From: Gammaproteobacteria bacterium
GTDB lineage: Bacteria; Pseudomonadota; Gammaproteobacteria; Chromatiales; Chromatiaceae
DNA: 5,114 bases
NCBI GenBank assembly: GCA_015231665.1
Contig: JADGBD010000166.1
Location: 1-5,114 of the forward strand
Direction: 5' to 3'
In this document: in pieces, positions 1 to 5,114 of the stretch
How the letters are laid out: every line of letters begins with the position of its first letter
Position numbering within the stretch: the stretch's first letter is position 1
Translations under genes and position numbers: made by a program
The notes under the pieces: generated by a model
What the model saw: only the letters and a program-made list of their open reading frames with translations
The model's database searches: none
What the model was told of the DNA's origin: nothing

Positions 1-6
1 AGGCGG

Positions 7-34
7 ATTTTACCCCAGAGCCGGGGCCCGGAAA
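7..34 (-). promoter_or_regulatory. Possible leftward promoter for a gene beyond the edge
   Basis: Read on the minus strand, TAAAAT (7-12; 5 of 6 matches to TATAAT) lies 16 bases after TTTCCG (29-34; a poor match to TTGACA). The GC-rich spacer contains CCCC...GGGG that could fold. If real, it would drive a gene starting just outside the left edge. Only the -10 box is good, so this is tentative. Confidence 0.2.
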
Positions 35-66
35 GCCTTTAGCCTCAAAAGAGTTTGCTGGCGGGC

Positions 67-85
67 GGTTTGCGATCGGCAAACC
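67..85. repeat. Perfect 7-bp inverted repeat
   Basis: GGTTTGC (67-73) and GCAAACC (79-85) are exact reverse complements around a 5-base centre, GATCG. A further GTTTGC occurs at 53-58 in direct orientation. No T-run follows on either strand, so it does not look like an intrinsic terminator. It could be an operator or simply a hairpin in a leftward leader. Confidence 0.35.
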
Positions 86-320
86 ATCTACTTGGATTAG
101 AGGTTACGGCTAGCAGGCGGCCGCATTGGGGCTTGGCTGCTGCAACTGAAAATCGACATGCTGTGGTGTGGGTATGCAGAGTTAGATCGCGGATGTTCCC
201 TGCCGCCCAGCCAGAACCTCAGCAGCAGACGCAGGGGTAACTCATAGAGATTTTGCCAGCAGCAGATGCTGTGGGTGCAACTGCGTGCCAGGCCCCAGCG
301 GTCAAGGATGACCTTGGGTT

Positions 321-722
321 TCAGCGACGGGTCCAAGTCTCAGTACTGACAAAGCTATCGCCCGAGTCCATCCAGCGGCCTTGCAGCTTGCCGCTTTCGA
401 CTTTAAACAGCAGCAAACTGAGGCTGCCCTCTTTGTAAAAAGCGACGCCGAAGGTATCGCCCTGCATCAGGCCTATGCCCTTTAGCTTGCCTTCACTGTC
501 TTCATAGATGACCTCAAAGGTCTCCCCCTGGGCACTGACTAGAGCCACACCTTCGTAGGCCTCCTTGTCGGTCGCGTGCACACCCTTGACATCATAGGCC
601 CCGACCAGATTTGTCGGCAGAGTACTCGAGGCGGCGGGTGCCGGATCAACCGCTAATGCAGGGCCAGCTAGACAAAAACCGAGGATACTAGCCAAAAGAA
701 GATTCGTCAGTGAGTTATACAT
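321..722 (-). CDS. Small exported beta-rich protein of unknown function
   Basis: This gene encodes 133 residues. I chose the ATG at 722 over an in-frame TTG at 755, because the TTG lies inside the -10 box of the best promoter (755-760) and the ATG gives a clean signal peptide. AGG at 730-732, 7 bases upstream, is a modest ribosome binding site. Residues 1-24 form a signal peptide (hydrophobic LLLASILGFCLAG, then PALA before VD), with likely cleavage after Ala24. The Cys at 17 lies inside the hydrophobic core with no good lipobox, so I do not call a lipoprotein. The mature part (about 39-133) alternates short strands and Gly turns: GAYDVKG, YEGVALV, FEVIYED, GIGLMQGDTFGVAFY, LLLFKV, GKLQGRW. 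This suggests a small beta-barrel or beta-sandwich with a repeated motif of the form 'G-hydrophobic-G, gd, V-aromatic'. It has no cysteines after cleavage and no catalytic motif. It resembles small secreted proteins of unknown function in proteobacteria, but I cannot name a family. It probably acts in the periplasm or outside the cell and is transcribed alone. Confidence 0.78.
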   Translation of the reverse strand: MYNSLTNLLLASILGFCLAGPALAVDPAPAASSTLPTNLVGAYDVKGVHATDKEAYEGVALVSAQGETFEVIYEDSEGKLKGIGLMQGDTFGVAFYKEGSLSLLLFKVESGKLQGRWMDSGDSFVSTETWTRR

Positions 723-754
723 GCTGTTGCCTGCCGTGTGTGAAGATGGGGTCA

Positions 755-783
755 AGTATAGGCCGCGTCTTCAGATCTGGCGA
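755..783 (-). promoter_or_regulatory. Predicted sigma70 promoter of the minus-strand exported-protein gene
   Basis: On the minus strand, TCGCCA (778-783; 4 of 6 to TTGACA) and TATACT (755-760; 5 of 6 to TATAAT) are separated by exactly 17 bases. Transcription would begin near 748, giving a leader of about 26 bases before the ATG at 722. This is the main argument against the TTG start at 755. Confidence 0.5.
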
Positions 784-940
784 GGTGATTTTCCAACCTG
801 GACAGCACACCTCAAGGATCAAAATAGTGCGAGGCGCGCCACACAGGAACAGGAAACATCTTGTGGCCGCTTTCCTAATCAGGACTCCACAGTCGCCAGG
901 ACTGCTCCAAAAAAACCTCATGCAGGGATAGATCCACTTC

Positions 941-946
941 TATACT
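941..946 (+). promoter_or_regulatory. Possible -10 box upstream of the 993 gene
   Basis: TATACT (5 of 6 to TATAAT) ends 46 bases before the ATG at 993. No good -35 hexamer lies 16-18 bases upstream and there is no TGn extension, so the promoter would be weak or need an activator. The same TATACT hexamer is used on the other strand by the divergent neighbour. Confidence 0.35.
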
Positions 947-992
947 GGCCGTTGGTTCCTTTTCCCCACCAGCCAACAGAGGCATCACTCGC

Positions 993-1370
993 ATGAAAAA
1001 ATCGCTGTATGCACTTTTAATCGCAGTATTTTTCTTCCATGCCCCAATCACTCTGGCCGAGGAGCTGTCTTGCAAGGAGCTGCAGGAAATCACGGACACG
1101 CTAGACCAACTCGCCGACCTGATGGCTAAACTCGACCCAGGTGACATGCGCGATGACGAGGCCGATAAGGTGCTGGGCGATCTAAGCCAAGGCCTGAAGG
1201 AGATGGCCGAGCAAGAGGAGAGCGATGGTTTGAGCGATGCCGCCGATCTGATGCTTAACGCCTGGAATACCGAAGGCCCCTGGACCGAGGACCAGCTTTC
1301 CGACTTCAAGCTGGGACTGGACAGTGCGGTAATGAATATTTCCCGCATTCACCATGAAGAGTGCAAATAA
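993..1370 (+). CDS. Small exported acidic helical protein of unknown function
   Basis: This gene encodes 125 residues. The ATG at 993 follows an AGAGG ribosome binding site at 978-982 (10 bases, slightly long). Residues 1-22 are a textbook signal peptide: MKK, then the hydrophobic LYALLIAVFFF, then ITLA before EE. The mature protein is strongly acidic and looks all-helical, with amphipathic stretches at about 28-48 (ELQEITDTLDQLADLMAKL), 55-75 and 100-120. It has exactly two cysteines, Cys27 near the new N-terminus and Cys124 next to the end, well placed for one disulfide joining the termini in the periplasm. I see no metal, haem or catalytic motif. It lies divergent from the other small exported protein and converges on ppsR, so it is probably a single-gene unit. 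I do not recognise the family. Signal peptide, ribosome binding site and composition make a real gene likely. Confidence 0.8.
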   Translation: MKKSLYALLIAVFFFHAPITLAEELSCKELQEITDTLDQLADLMAKLDPGDMRDDEADKVLGDLSQGLKEMAEQEESDGLSDAADLMLNAWNTEGPWTEDQLSDFKLGLDSAVMNISRIHHEECK

Positions 1371-1396
1371 CTACCTAATTATCCGTTGAAAATTCA

Positions 1397-1407
1397 GCGA
1401 GCCTCGC
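1397..1407 (-). terminator. Weak terminator-like hairpin after ppsR
   Basis: On the minus strand GCGA-GGC-TCGC can fold into a 4-bp stem (5 with a flanking G-U pair) and is followed by TGAATTTT. It lies about 55 bases past the ppsR stop, in the gap between two convergent genes. The stem is short and the T-run imperfect, so it is only a candidate. Confidence 0.22.
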
Positions 1408-1460
1408 CCCCGGCAAAATCTAGGCCCTGCGGCTACTGGCGCCATTATCACGGAGTGACT

Positions 1461-2279
1461 TTACCTATGCCCCTTGAGCCGCAGTCGCCGCAGAATCTCA
1501 GTCGCAATCTCTTCAATAGATAGGGAGCTGCTGTTGATCACCGGGATGCCTTCGCGGGCGAACAGGCTTTCTGCCTGGCGGACTTCCCGCCGACAGGTTT
1601 CCAGGGCGGCGTAGTCGCTGCCGCCGCGGCGGGCCTGGCGGATCTGGTGCAGACGCTCGGGCTGCAGGGTCAGGCCGAGCAGGCGTTCTTTGTAGGGTTT
1701 GAGGGCCTGGGGCAGGCTGTGCTGTTCCAGGTCTTCCGGGATCAGCGGGTAGTTGGCGGCGAACAGGCCGTAGTGCAGGCTCAGATAGAGGCAGGTGGGG
1801 GTCTTGCCGGAGCGCGAGACGCCGATGAGGATCACCTCCGCCTGATCCAGATTGGTCAGCCGAGCACCGTCGTCATGGCTCAGAGAATAGTGCATGGAAT
1901 CGACCCGCCGCTCGTATTCCGCCAGGTTGCCGATGCCGTGGGTGCGGCCGACGGCGCGGCCAGAGGGGCGGCCCAGCTCTTGTTCCAGATCGGGGATGAA
2001 GTGCTCGAACAGGTCGATGAGGTGGCAGGGCGAGTGCTCCAGCTGGTCGCGCAGGCCCGATTCCACCAGGGTGGAGAACACCAACGGCGGGTGGTGTTCG
2101 ATCTCACCGGCCTTTTCGATGCGGGCTATGGCCTTTGCCAGCTTCTCCTCGCTATCCAGAAAGGGGATGTGTACCCGTTTGAAATCAATGCCTTCGAACT
2201 GCGACAGGAGGCTGTTGCCGAGCATCTCGACGGTGATACCGGTGCGATCCGAGAGAAAAAATACCGTGCGCCTTTCCAT
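1461..2279 (-). CDS. ppsR: PEP synthase regulatory protein (bifunctional kinase / pyrophosphorylase)
   Basis: The product, 272 residues and of normal length for the DUF299/PSRP family, is expected to control PEP synthase in the cytosol. Family knowledge says it uses ADP to phosphorylate a threonine beside the catalytic histidine of PpsA, inactivating it, and uses phosphate to remove that group with release of pyrophosphate. In the sequence, the N-terminus RTVFFLSDRTGITVEMLGNS (4-23) is the family's opening motif. RRVDSMHYSLSHDDG (124-138) is the conserved segment ending in HDDG. ILIGVSRSGKTPTCLYLS (150-167) carries the P-loop G-V-S-R-S-G-K-T at 153-160. INSSSLSIEEIATEIL near the C-terminus is also typical. 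The ATG at 2279 has a strong GAGGGG ribosome binding site at 2285-2290 with 5-base spacing. It is divergent from ppsA, its target, across 156 bases. No key motif is missing, and PpsA carries the matching target site. Confidence 0.96.
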   Translation of the reverse strand: MERRTVFFLSDRTGITVEMLGNSLLSQFEGIDFKRVHIPFLDSEEKLAKAIARIEKAGEIEHHPPLVFSTLVESGLRDQLEHSPCHLIDLFEHFIPDLEQELGRPSGRAVGRTHGIGNLAEYERRVDSMHYSLSHDDGARLTNLDQAEVILIGVSRSGKTPTCLYLSLHYGLFAANYPLIPEDLEQHSLPQALKPYKERLLGLTLQPERLHQIRQARRGGSDYAALETCRREVRQAESLFAREGIPVINSSSLSIEEIATEILRRLRLKGHR

Positions 2280-2318
2280 ACCAACCCCTCTTTTTTTGGG
2301 CTAATTTTGACCTTAGGG

Positions 2319-2340
2319 CTTGACAGGAGCATCTGACAAG
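2319..2340. repeat. Operator-like inverted repeat over the ppsA -35 box
   Basis: CTTGACAG (2319-2326) and CTGACAAG (2333-2340) are reverse complements at 7 of 8 positions, around a 6-base centre GAGCAT. The only mismatch is a symmetric A/A. A 22-bp dyad of this size sitting on a promoter suits a dimeric helix-turn-helix regulator. I cannot name the protein. Confidence 0.4.
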
Positions 2341-2347
2341 TTAAAAG
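2320..2347 (+). promoter_or_regulatory. Predicted sigma70 promoter of ppsA
   Basis: TTGACA (2320-2325, 6 of 6) is followed after 16 bases by TAAAAG (2342-2347, 4 of 6 to TATAAT). Transcription would start near 2354, giving a leader of about 80 bases. A perfect -35 with a mediocre -10 fits a regulated promoter, and the -35 is embedded in an operator-like inverted repeat. Confidence 0.45.
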
Positions 2348-2390
2348 GTTATTTTGCAATGCAGCATCGATCAATACCATAAATAAAAGC

Positions 2391-2407
2391 CTGTTTCCCG
2401 AAAACAG
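2391..2407 (+). other. Small hairpin in the ppsA leader
   Basis: CTGTTT (2391-2396) pairs exactly with AAACAG (2402-2407) around a CCCGA loop, ending 19 bases before the GGAG ribosome binding site. It is short and has no T-run. It could affect leader stability or be a protein site; its role is unknown. Confidence 0.25.
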
Positions 2408-2435
2408 CGTCGTTCATCAGCCCTTTGGAGACACC

Positions 2436-4790
2436 ATGAACCCCTACGTCATCCCCTTGAAAGAACTGCGTATCAATCAGGTCGAACTGGTCGGGGGCAA
2501 GAATGCCTCCCTGGGCGAGATGATCCATCATCTGGCCGATCTGGGGGTGCGCGTGCCTGGTGGTTTTGCCACCACCGCCGAGGCTTATCGCGAGTTTCTT
2601 GCCCAGAGCGGGCTGAACGATCAGATAGGCGCCATGCTCGACGCCCTGGATGTGGATGACATTGAGGCCCTGACCCGCACCGGCCGCGAGATCCGCCGCC
2701 TGGTGATGGAGACGCCCTTCCCCACCGCCTTCAGCAGCGCCCTGGAACAGGCCTTCGCCGAGCTGGATGCTGAGTACGGCAGCGATTGCTCCTGGGCCGT
2801 GCGCTCCTCGGCCACCGCCGAGGACCTGCCGGACGCCTCCTTCGCCGGTCAGCAGGAGACTTTCCTCAATGTGCGCGGCCATGAGGCCCTGCTGCACTGC
2901 ATCCACGAGGTCTTCGCCTCGCTGTTCAACGACCGCGCCATCGCCTACCGGGTGCACCAGAACTTCGATCACCGCAAGGTCGCCCTGTCCGCCGGCATCC
3001 AAAAAATGGTGCGCAGCGACCTGGCCGCCTCCGGCGTCATCTTCACCCTGGACACCGAAAGCGGCTACCGCGATGCGGTGTTCATCACCGGCAGCTACGG
3101 CCTCGGTGAGCTGGTGGTGCAGGGAGCGGTCAACCCGGACGAATTCTATGTGCACAAGCCCACCCTCAGCGCCGGTCGCCCGGCGATACTGCGCCGCCAG
3201 CTGGGGACCAAGGCGATCCGCATGACCTACGCCGAGGGGCCGGAGAAGGTGCGCACCAGCCCCTGCAGCGAGGCCGAGCGTCAGCAATTCTGCATCAAAG
3301 ATTCTCAGATAGAAGAGCTGGCGCGCTGTGCCCTGACCATTGAACAGCACTATGGCCGACCCATGGACATCGAATGGGCCCTGGACGGTCTGGATGGCCA
3401 GCTTTATGTGGTGCAAGCGCGGCCGGAGACGGTGCAGAGCCGCAGTGGCGGCATCATCGAGCGCTATGAGCTGCAGCAACGCGGCCCGGTGCTCTGCGAG
3501 GGCCGCGCCATCGGCCAGCGCATCGGCAGCGGTACGGCGCGGGTGATCAGCAGCCTGGCGCAGATGGACCTGGTCAAGCCCGGCGACGTGCTCATCACCG
3601 ACATGACCGACCCGGACTGGGAGCCGATCATGAAACGCGCCTCCGGCATAGTCACCAACCGCGGCGGCCGCACCTGCCACGCTGCCATCATCGCCCGCGA
3701 GCTGGGCGTGCCGGCGGTGGTGGGTTGCGGTGACGCCACGGAGCGGGTGCGCGATGGCGAGGCGGTCACCGTCTCCTGCGCTGAGGGGGATACCGGCCTG
3801 GTCTATCAGGGCGCACTGGCCTTCGAGCACAGGACGGTGCAGCTGGATCAGATGCCCCCGGCACCGGTGAAGATGATGATGAACGTCGGCAACCCGGAGC
3901 GGGCCTTCGGCTTTGCCGCCATCCCCCACCAAGGCATAGGCCTGGCGCGGCTGGAATTCATCATCAGCAACAGCATCGGTATCCACCCCCGAGTCTTGCT
4001 GGAATATGCCGATCAGACCGATGAGATCAAACAGCTGGTGGCGCCGCGCATCGCCGCCTACGGCGACCCGGTGGAGTACTACGTCAGCAAGCTGACCGAG
4101 GGCATAGCCACCCTGGCGGCGGCCTTTGCGCCCCATCCGGTGATCGTGCGCCTATCGGATTTCAAGTCCAACGAATACGCCAACCTCATCGGCGGACCGC
4201 GCTACGAGCCCCACGAGGAGAACCCCATGCTCGGCTTCCGGGGTGCCTCGCGTTATGTCTCCGAGGATTTCCGCGACTGCTTCCGCCTCGAGTGCGAGGC
4301 GGTGAAGCGGGTGCGAAACGACATGGGCCTGAGCAATGTGGAGGTGATGATTCCCTTCGTCCGCACCCTCGACGAGGCCGATGGGGTGATCGAACGCCTG
4401 GCGGAAAACGGCCTGCGCCGGGGTGAAAACGGCCTGCGCCTGATCATGATGTGCGAAATCCCGGCCAACGCCCTGCTGGCCGACGAGTTTCTCGAGCGCT
4501 TCGACGGCTTCTCCATCGGCTCCAACGACCTCACCCAGCTGACCCTGGGCCTGGACCGCGACTCGGCCCTGGTGGCCAAGGCCTTTGACGAGCGCAACCC
4601 GGCGGTGAAAAAGTTGCTGAAGATGGCTATAGAGACCTGCCGCGCCAAGGGCAAGTACGTCGGCATCTGCGGCCAGGGGCCGTCCGATCACCCGGACCTG
4701 GCGGAATGGCTGGTGGCCCAGGGCATCAGCAGCGTCTCGCTGAACCCGGACACCATGGTGGACACCTGGCTGAGACTGGCCAAGTTGTAG
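2436..4790 (+). CDS. ppsA: Phosphoenolpyruvate synthase (pyruvate, water dikinase)
   Basis: The product (784 residues, close to the roughly 790 of E. coli PpsA) converts pyruvate, ATP and water to PEP, AMP and phosphate, in the cytosol, at the entry of gluconeogenesis. The N-terminal nucleotide-binding domain (about 15-335) has [11 protein letters not shown] (19-29, Lys22) and the [20 protein letters not shown] block (121-140). The swivelling phosphohistidine domain (about 350-455) has [21 protein letters not shown], with Thr413 as expected target of PpsR and His415 as catalytic histidine. The C-terminal PEP/pyruvate TIM barrel (about 480-780) has RLEFI (505-509), [17 protein letters not shown] (571-587), GFRGASRY (600-607), [16 protein letters not shown] (695-710), and the catalytic Cys745 in [18 protein letters not shown]. 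All key residues are present with no frameshift. The ATG at 2436 has GGAG at 2427-2430, 5 bases upstream. It is divergent from ppsR, its regulator. The stop is followed after 8 bases by a REP hairpin. Confidence 0.98.
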   Translation: MNPYVIPLKELRINQVELVGGKNASLGEMIHHLADLGVRVPGGFATTAEAYREFLAQSGLNDQIGAMLDALDVDDIEALTRTGREIRRLVMETPFPTAFSSALEQAFAELDAEYGSDCSWAVRSSATAEDLPDASFAGQQETFLNVRGHEALLHCIHEVFASLFNDRAIAYRVHQNFDHRKVALSAGIQKMVRSDLAASGVIFTLDTESGYRDAVFITGSYGLGELVVQGAVNPDEFYVHKPTLSAGRPAILRRQLGTKAIRMTYAEGPEKVRTSPCSEAERQQFCIKDSQIEELARCALTIEQHYGRPMDIEWALDGLDGQLYVVQARPETVQSRSGGIIERYELQQRGPVLCEGRAIGQRIGSGTARVISSLAQMDLVKPGDVLITDMTDPDWEPIMKRASGIVTNRGGRTCHAAIIARELGVPAVVGCGDATERVRDGEAVTVSCAEGDTGLVYQGALAFEHRTVQLDQMPPAPVKMMMNVGNPERAFGFAAIPHQGIGLARLEFIISNSIGIHPRVLLEYADQTDEIKQLVAPRIAAYGDPVEYYVSKLTEGIATLAAAFAPHPVIVRLSDFKSNEYANLIGGPRYEPHEENPMLGFRGASRYVSEDFRDCFRLECEAVKRVRNDMGLSNVEVMIPFVRTLDEADGVIERLAENGLRRGENGLRLIMMCEIPANALLADEFLERFDGFSIGSNDLTQLTLGLDRDSALVAKAFDERNPAVKKLLKMAIETCRAKGKYVGICGQGPSDHPDLAEWLVAQGISSVSLNPDTMVDTWLRLAKL

Positions 4791-4798
4791 TTCAGGTT

Positions 4799-4820
4799 GT
4801 AGGTCGGGCTTCAGCCCGAC
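4799..4820 (+). repeat. REP palindrome 1, GTAG head, just after ppsA
   Basis: A GTAG head (4799-4802) is followed by GTCGGGCT, TC and AGCCCGAC, a perfect 8-bp stem. It begins 8 bases after the ppsA stop, so it will lie in the ppsA mRNA. It may protect that mRNA from 3' exonucleases or help end transcription, although no T-run follows. It faces REP 3, an inverted copy, tail to tail across about 80 bases. Confidence 0.85.
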
Positions 4821-4821
4821 T

Positions 4822-4839
4822 GTCGCCCTCCAGGGCGAC
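4822..4839. repeat. Headless REP-like hairpin
   Basis: GTCGCCCT (4822-4829), CC, AGGGCGAC (4832-4839) form a perfect 8-bp stem starting one base after REP 1. It shares the GTCG...CGAC outer stem of the REPs, but the inner bases are swapped on both arms (GGGCT/AGCCC becomes CCCT/AGGG) and the GTAG head is missing. It is probably a diverged REP or the linker hairpin of a composite REP element. Confidence 0.6.
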
Positions 4840-4901
4840 TGGGGCGCTGCGCGATGGTTGGGCCTTGGCCATAGGCTTGTGGCTACGCACCACCAACGGC
4901 T

Positions 4902-4923
4902 GTCGGACTAAAGCCCGACCTAC
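4902..4923 (-). repeat. REP palindrome 3, inverted orientation
   Basis: Read on the minus strand this is GTAG (4920-4923), GTCGGGCT, TT, AGTCCGAC. It differs from REP 1 by one loop base and by one stem base that turns a G-C pair into a G-U pair. Its GTAG head faces that of REP 4, nine bases away. Confidence 0.82.
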
Positions 4924-4932
4924 AAACAAACG

Positions 4933-4954
4933 GTAGGTCGGCCTTTAGGCCGAC
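4933..4954 (+). repeat. REP palindrome 4, beside the transposase gene
   Basis: A GTAG head (4933-4936) is followed by GTCGGCCT, TT, AGGCCGAC, a perfect 8-bp stem. Compared with REP 1, one G-C pair is flipped to C-G with both arms changed together. It ends 11 bases from the stop codon of the minus-strand RAYT gene. Such placement next to the gene is usual for REPs recognised by their own RAYT. Confidence 0.82.
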
Positions 4955-4965
4955 TGGCCGAGTCA

Positions 4966-5114
4966 TCAGAGCCAGATACTATCCCAAAAAGGATAATCCA
5001 CAACCCGTTCCACCAACCCCTTACGCAAGGGGTTGGCCACCAAATACCGCGCCACCGCACGGCGGTCATCCTCCTGGCGCAGAGCATGATCGTAAAAACC
5101 GGGTTGCCAAAAAC
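4966..5114 (-). CDS. REP-associated tyrosine transposase (RAYT), C-terminal part, cut by window edge
   Basis: Only the last 48 codons plus stop are inside the window; the 5' part lies beyond the right edge. On the minus strand the frame begins FWQPGFYDHALR, continues with DDRRAVARYLVANPLRKGLV, and ends DYPFWDSIWL before TGA (4966-4968). The pattern W-Q-x-G-F-Y-D-H-x-L-R, then R-Y-x-x-x-N-P-x-R-x-G-L-V, then Y-P-F-W is characteristic of the Y1 transposase branch tied to REP sequences. By alignment from memory with the E. coli RAYT, the Tyr at 5044-5046 (in ARYLVANP) is the catalytic tyrosine; the metal-binding HUH motif would be off the edge. The protein should bind and cut single-stranded REP hairpins with a GTAG head, which lie directly downstream. 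No frameshift is seen in the visible part, so the gene may be intact. Confidence 0.9.
   Translation of the reverse strand, partial: FWQPGFYDHALRQEDDRRAVARYLVANPLRKGLVERVVDYPFWDSIWL

Larger units (their letters stand above)
1..320. other. Non-coding left flank, no supported gene
   Basis: I find no convincing gene here. A minus-strand open frame (97-336) starts only with TTG, overlaps the end of the neighbouring real gene, and its translation is rich in Cys, Trp, Arg and Ser with no family motif. A plus-strand frame (55-240) has the same random look. What can be seen is a perfect GGTTTGC/GCAAACC palindrome at 67-85, a small GGTCA/TGACC hairpin at 300-313 just past the stop of the minus-strand gene, and a TAAAAT box near the left edge on the minus strand. 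The stretch could be decayed sequence, but I cannot name an ancestor. Confidence 0.5.
2280..2435. promoter_or_regulatory. Divergent ppsR-ppsA control region
   Basis: This 156-base gap carries the promoters of both genes. On the plus strand a perfect TTGACA (2320-2325) lies inside an inverted repeat (2319-2340). Two more TGAC boxes stand at 13-base steps. A second, weaker promoter candidate for ppsA is TTGCAA (2354-2359), 18 bases, CATAAA (2378-2383). For ppsR, TTGTCA read on the minus strand (2334-2339) could serve as -35, but no good -10 follows (TAAGGT after 18 bases). A small CTGTTT/AAACAG hairpin (2391-2407) falls in the ppsA leader. The region is visibly richer in A and T than the flanking genes. 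Confidence 0.6.
4799..4954. mobile_element. REP cluster (BIME-like) between convergent ppsA and RAYT genes
   Basis: Three GTAG-headed REPs in orientations + - + and one headless hairpin occupy this 156-base gap. The linker between hairpin 2 and REP 3 (4840-4901) has GTTGG and CCAAC in inverted positions and no gene. Alternating REPs joined by linkers form the composite known as a BIME, and with the adjacent transposase gene the group is a REP/RAYT locus. Such units are non-autonomous and are thought to be spread by the RAYT, which acts on single-stranded hairpins with a GTAG-type head. Any open frame across this stretch is a by-product of the palindromes. Confidence 0.7.

Noticed and set aside
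300..313. GGTCA-AGGA-TGACC hairpin as terminator of the minus-strand gene
   Set aside because: The stem is only 5 bp and no T-run follows on the minus strand.
97..336. A 79-codon minus-strand frame after the small exported protein gene
   Set aside because: It has a TTG start only, overlaps the end of the real gene in another frame, has no ribosome binding site and an unnatural composition.
838..867. GCCACA...TGTGGC inverted repeat between the small genes
   Set aside because: The arms are 6 bases with an 18-base gap and no extension, which is easily expected by chance.
1647..2336. A 229-codon open frame on the plus strand across ppsR
   Set aside because: It is antisense to a well-supported gene and its product shows no motif; it also runs through the control region.
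2361..2376. A possible Cra (FruR) site upstream of ppsA, centred on ATCGAT
   Set aside because: It matches only about 10 of 16 positions of the E. coli palindrome and its outer arms are not symmetric. It lies downstream of the best promoter, not where Cra activates ppsA in E. coli, and the host may lack Cra.
2349..4136. A 595-codon open frame on the minus strand across ppsA
   Set aside because: It is a shadow of the GC-rich ppsA codons. The opposite strand encodes a fully conserved enzyme, and the shadow product is low-complexity, rich in Ala, Gly, His and Leu, with no family motif.
4706..4936. A 76-codon plus-strand frame over the end of ppsA and the REPs
   Set aside because: It overlaps ppsA out of frame and its second half is translated palindrome sequence.

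Overview
The window looks like a chromosomal segment of a gammaproteobacterium with GC-rich coding sequence. The pointers are a PEP synthase gene lying divergently from its own kinase/phosphatase regulator (an arrangement common in Gamma- and Betaproteobacteria) and GTAG-headed REP palindromes beside a REP-associated tyrosine transposase. I cannot place it to genus. No tRNA, rRNA, CRISPR array or phage gene is visible.

Layout. Positions 1-320 hold no convincing gene, only a short perfect palindrome and a possible outward promoter at the left edge. Next come two small, divergently transcribed genes of unknown function, both with export signals: a 133-residue beta-rich protein on the minus strand (321-722) and a 125-residue acidic, helical protein on the plus strand (993-1370). 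About 270 bases separate them and hold a promoter for each. The plus-strand gene converges with ppsR (1461-2279, minus), and a weak terminator-like hairpin lies between them.

The core of the window is the divergent pair ppsR / ppsA (2436-4790, plus), separated by 156 bases that contain a perfect TTGACA box inside a near-perfect 22-bp inverted repeat. PpsA makes phosphoenolpyruvate from pyruvate and ATP, the entry step of gluconeogenesis. PpsR is expected to switch PpsA off by phosphorylating a threonine next to the catalytic histidine and on again by pyrophosphorolytic dephosphorylation. The target threonine, the catalytic histidine and the catalytic cysteine of PpsA are all present, and so is the P-loop of PpsR, so the regulatory pair looks functional.

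Eight bases after the ppsA stop a cluster of REP palindromes begins (4799-4954): three 22-base REPs with GTAG heads plus one headless hairpin. It is followed by the 3' end of a minus-strand REP-associated tyrosine transposase (RAYT) that runs off the right edge. This is a typical REP/RAYT neighbourhood placed between two convergent genes, and the REP hairpins probably also form the 3' end of the ppsA transcript. I see no new multi-gene system. The points most worth a second look are the ppsR-ppsA operator-like repeats, the REP cluster with its covarying stems, and the two unassigned exported proteins.
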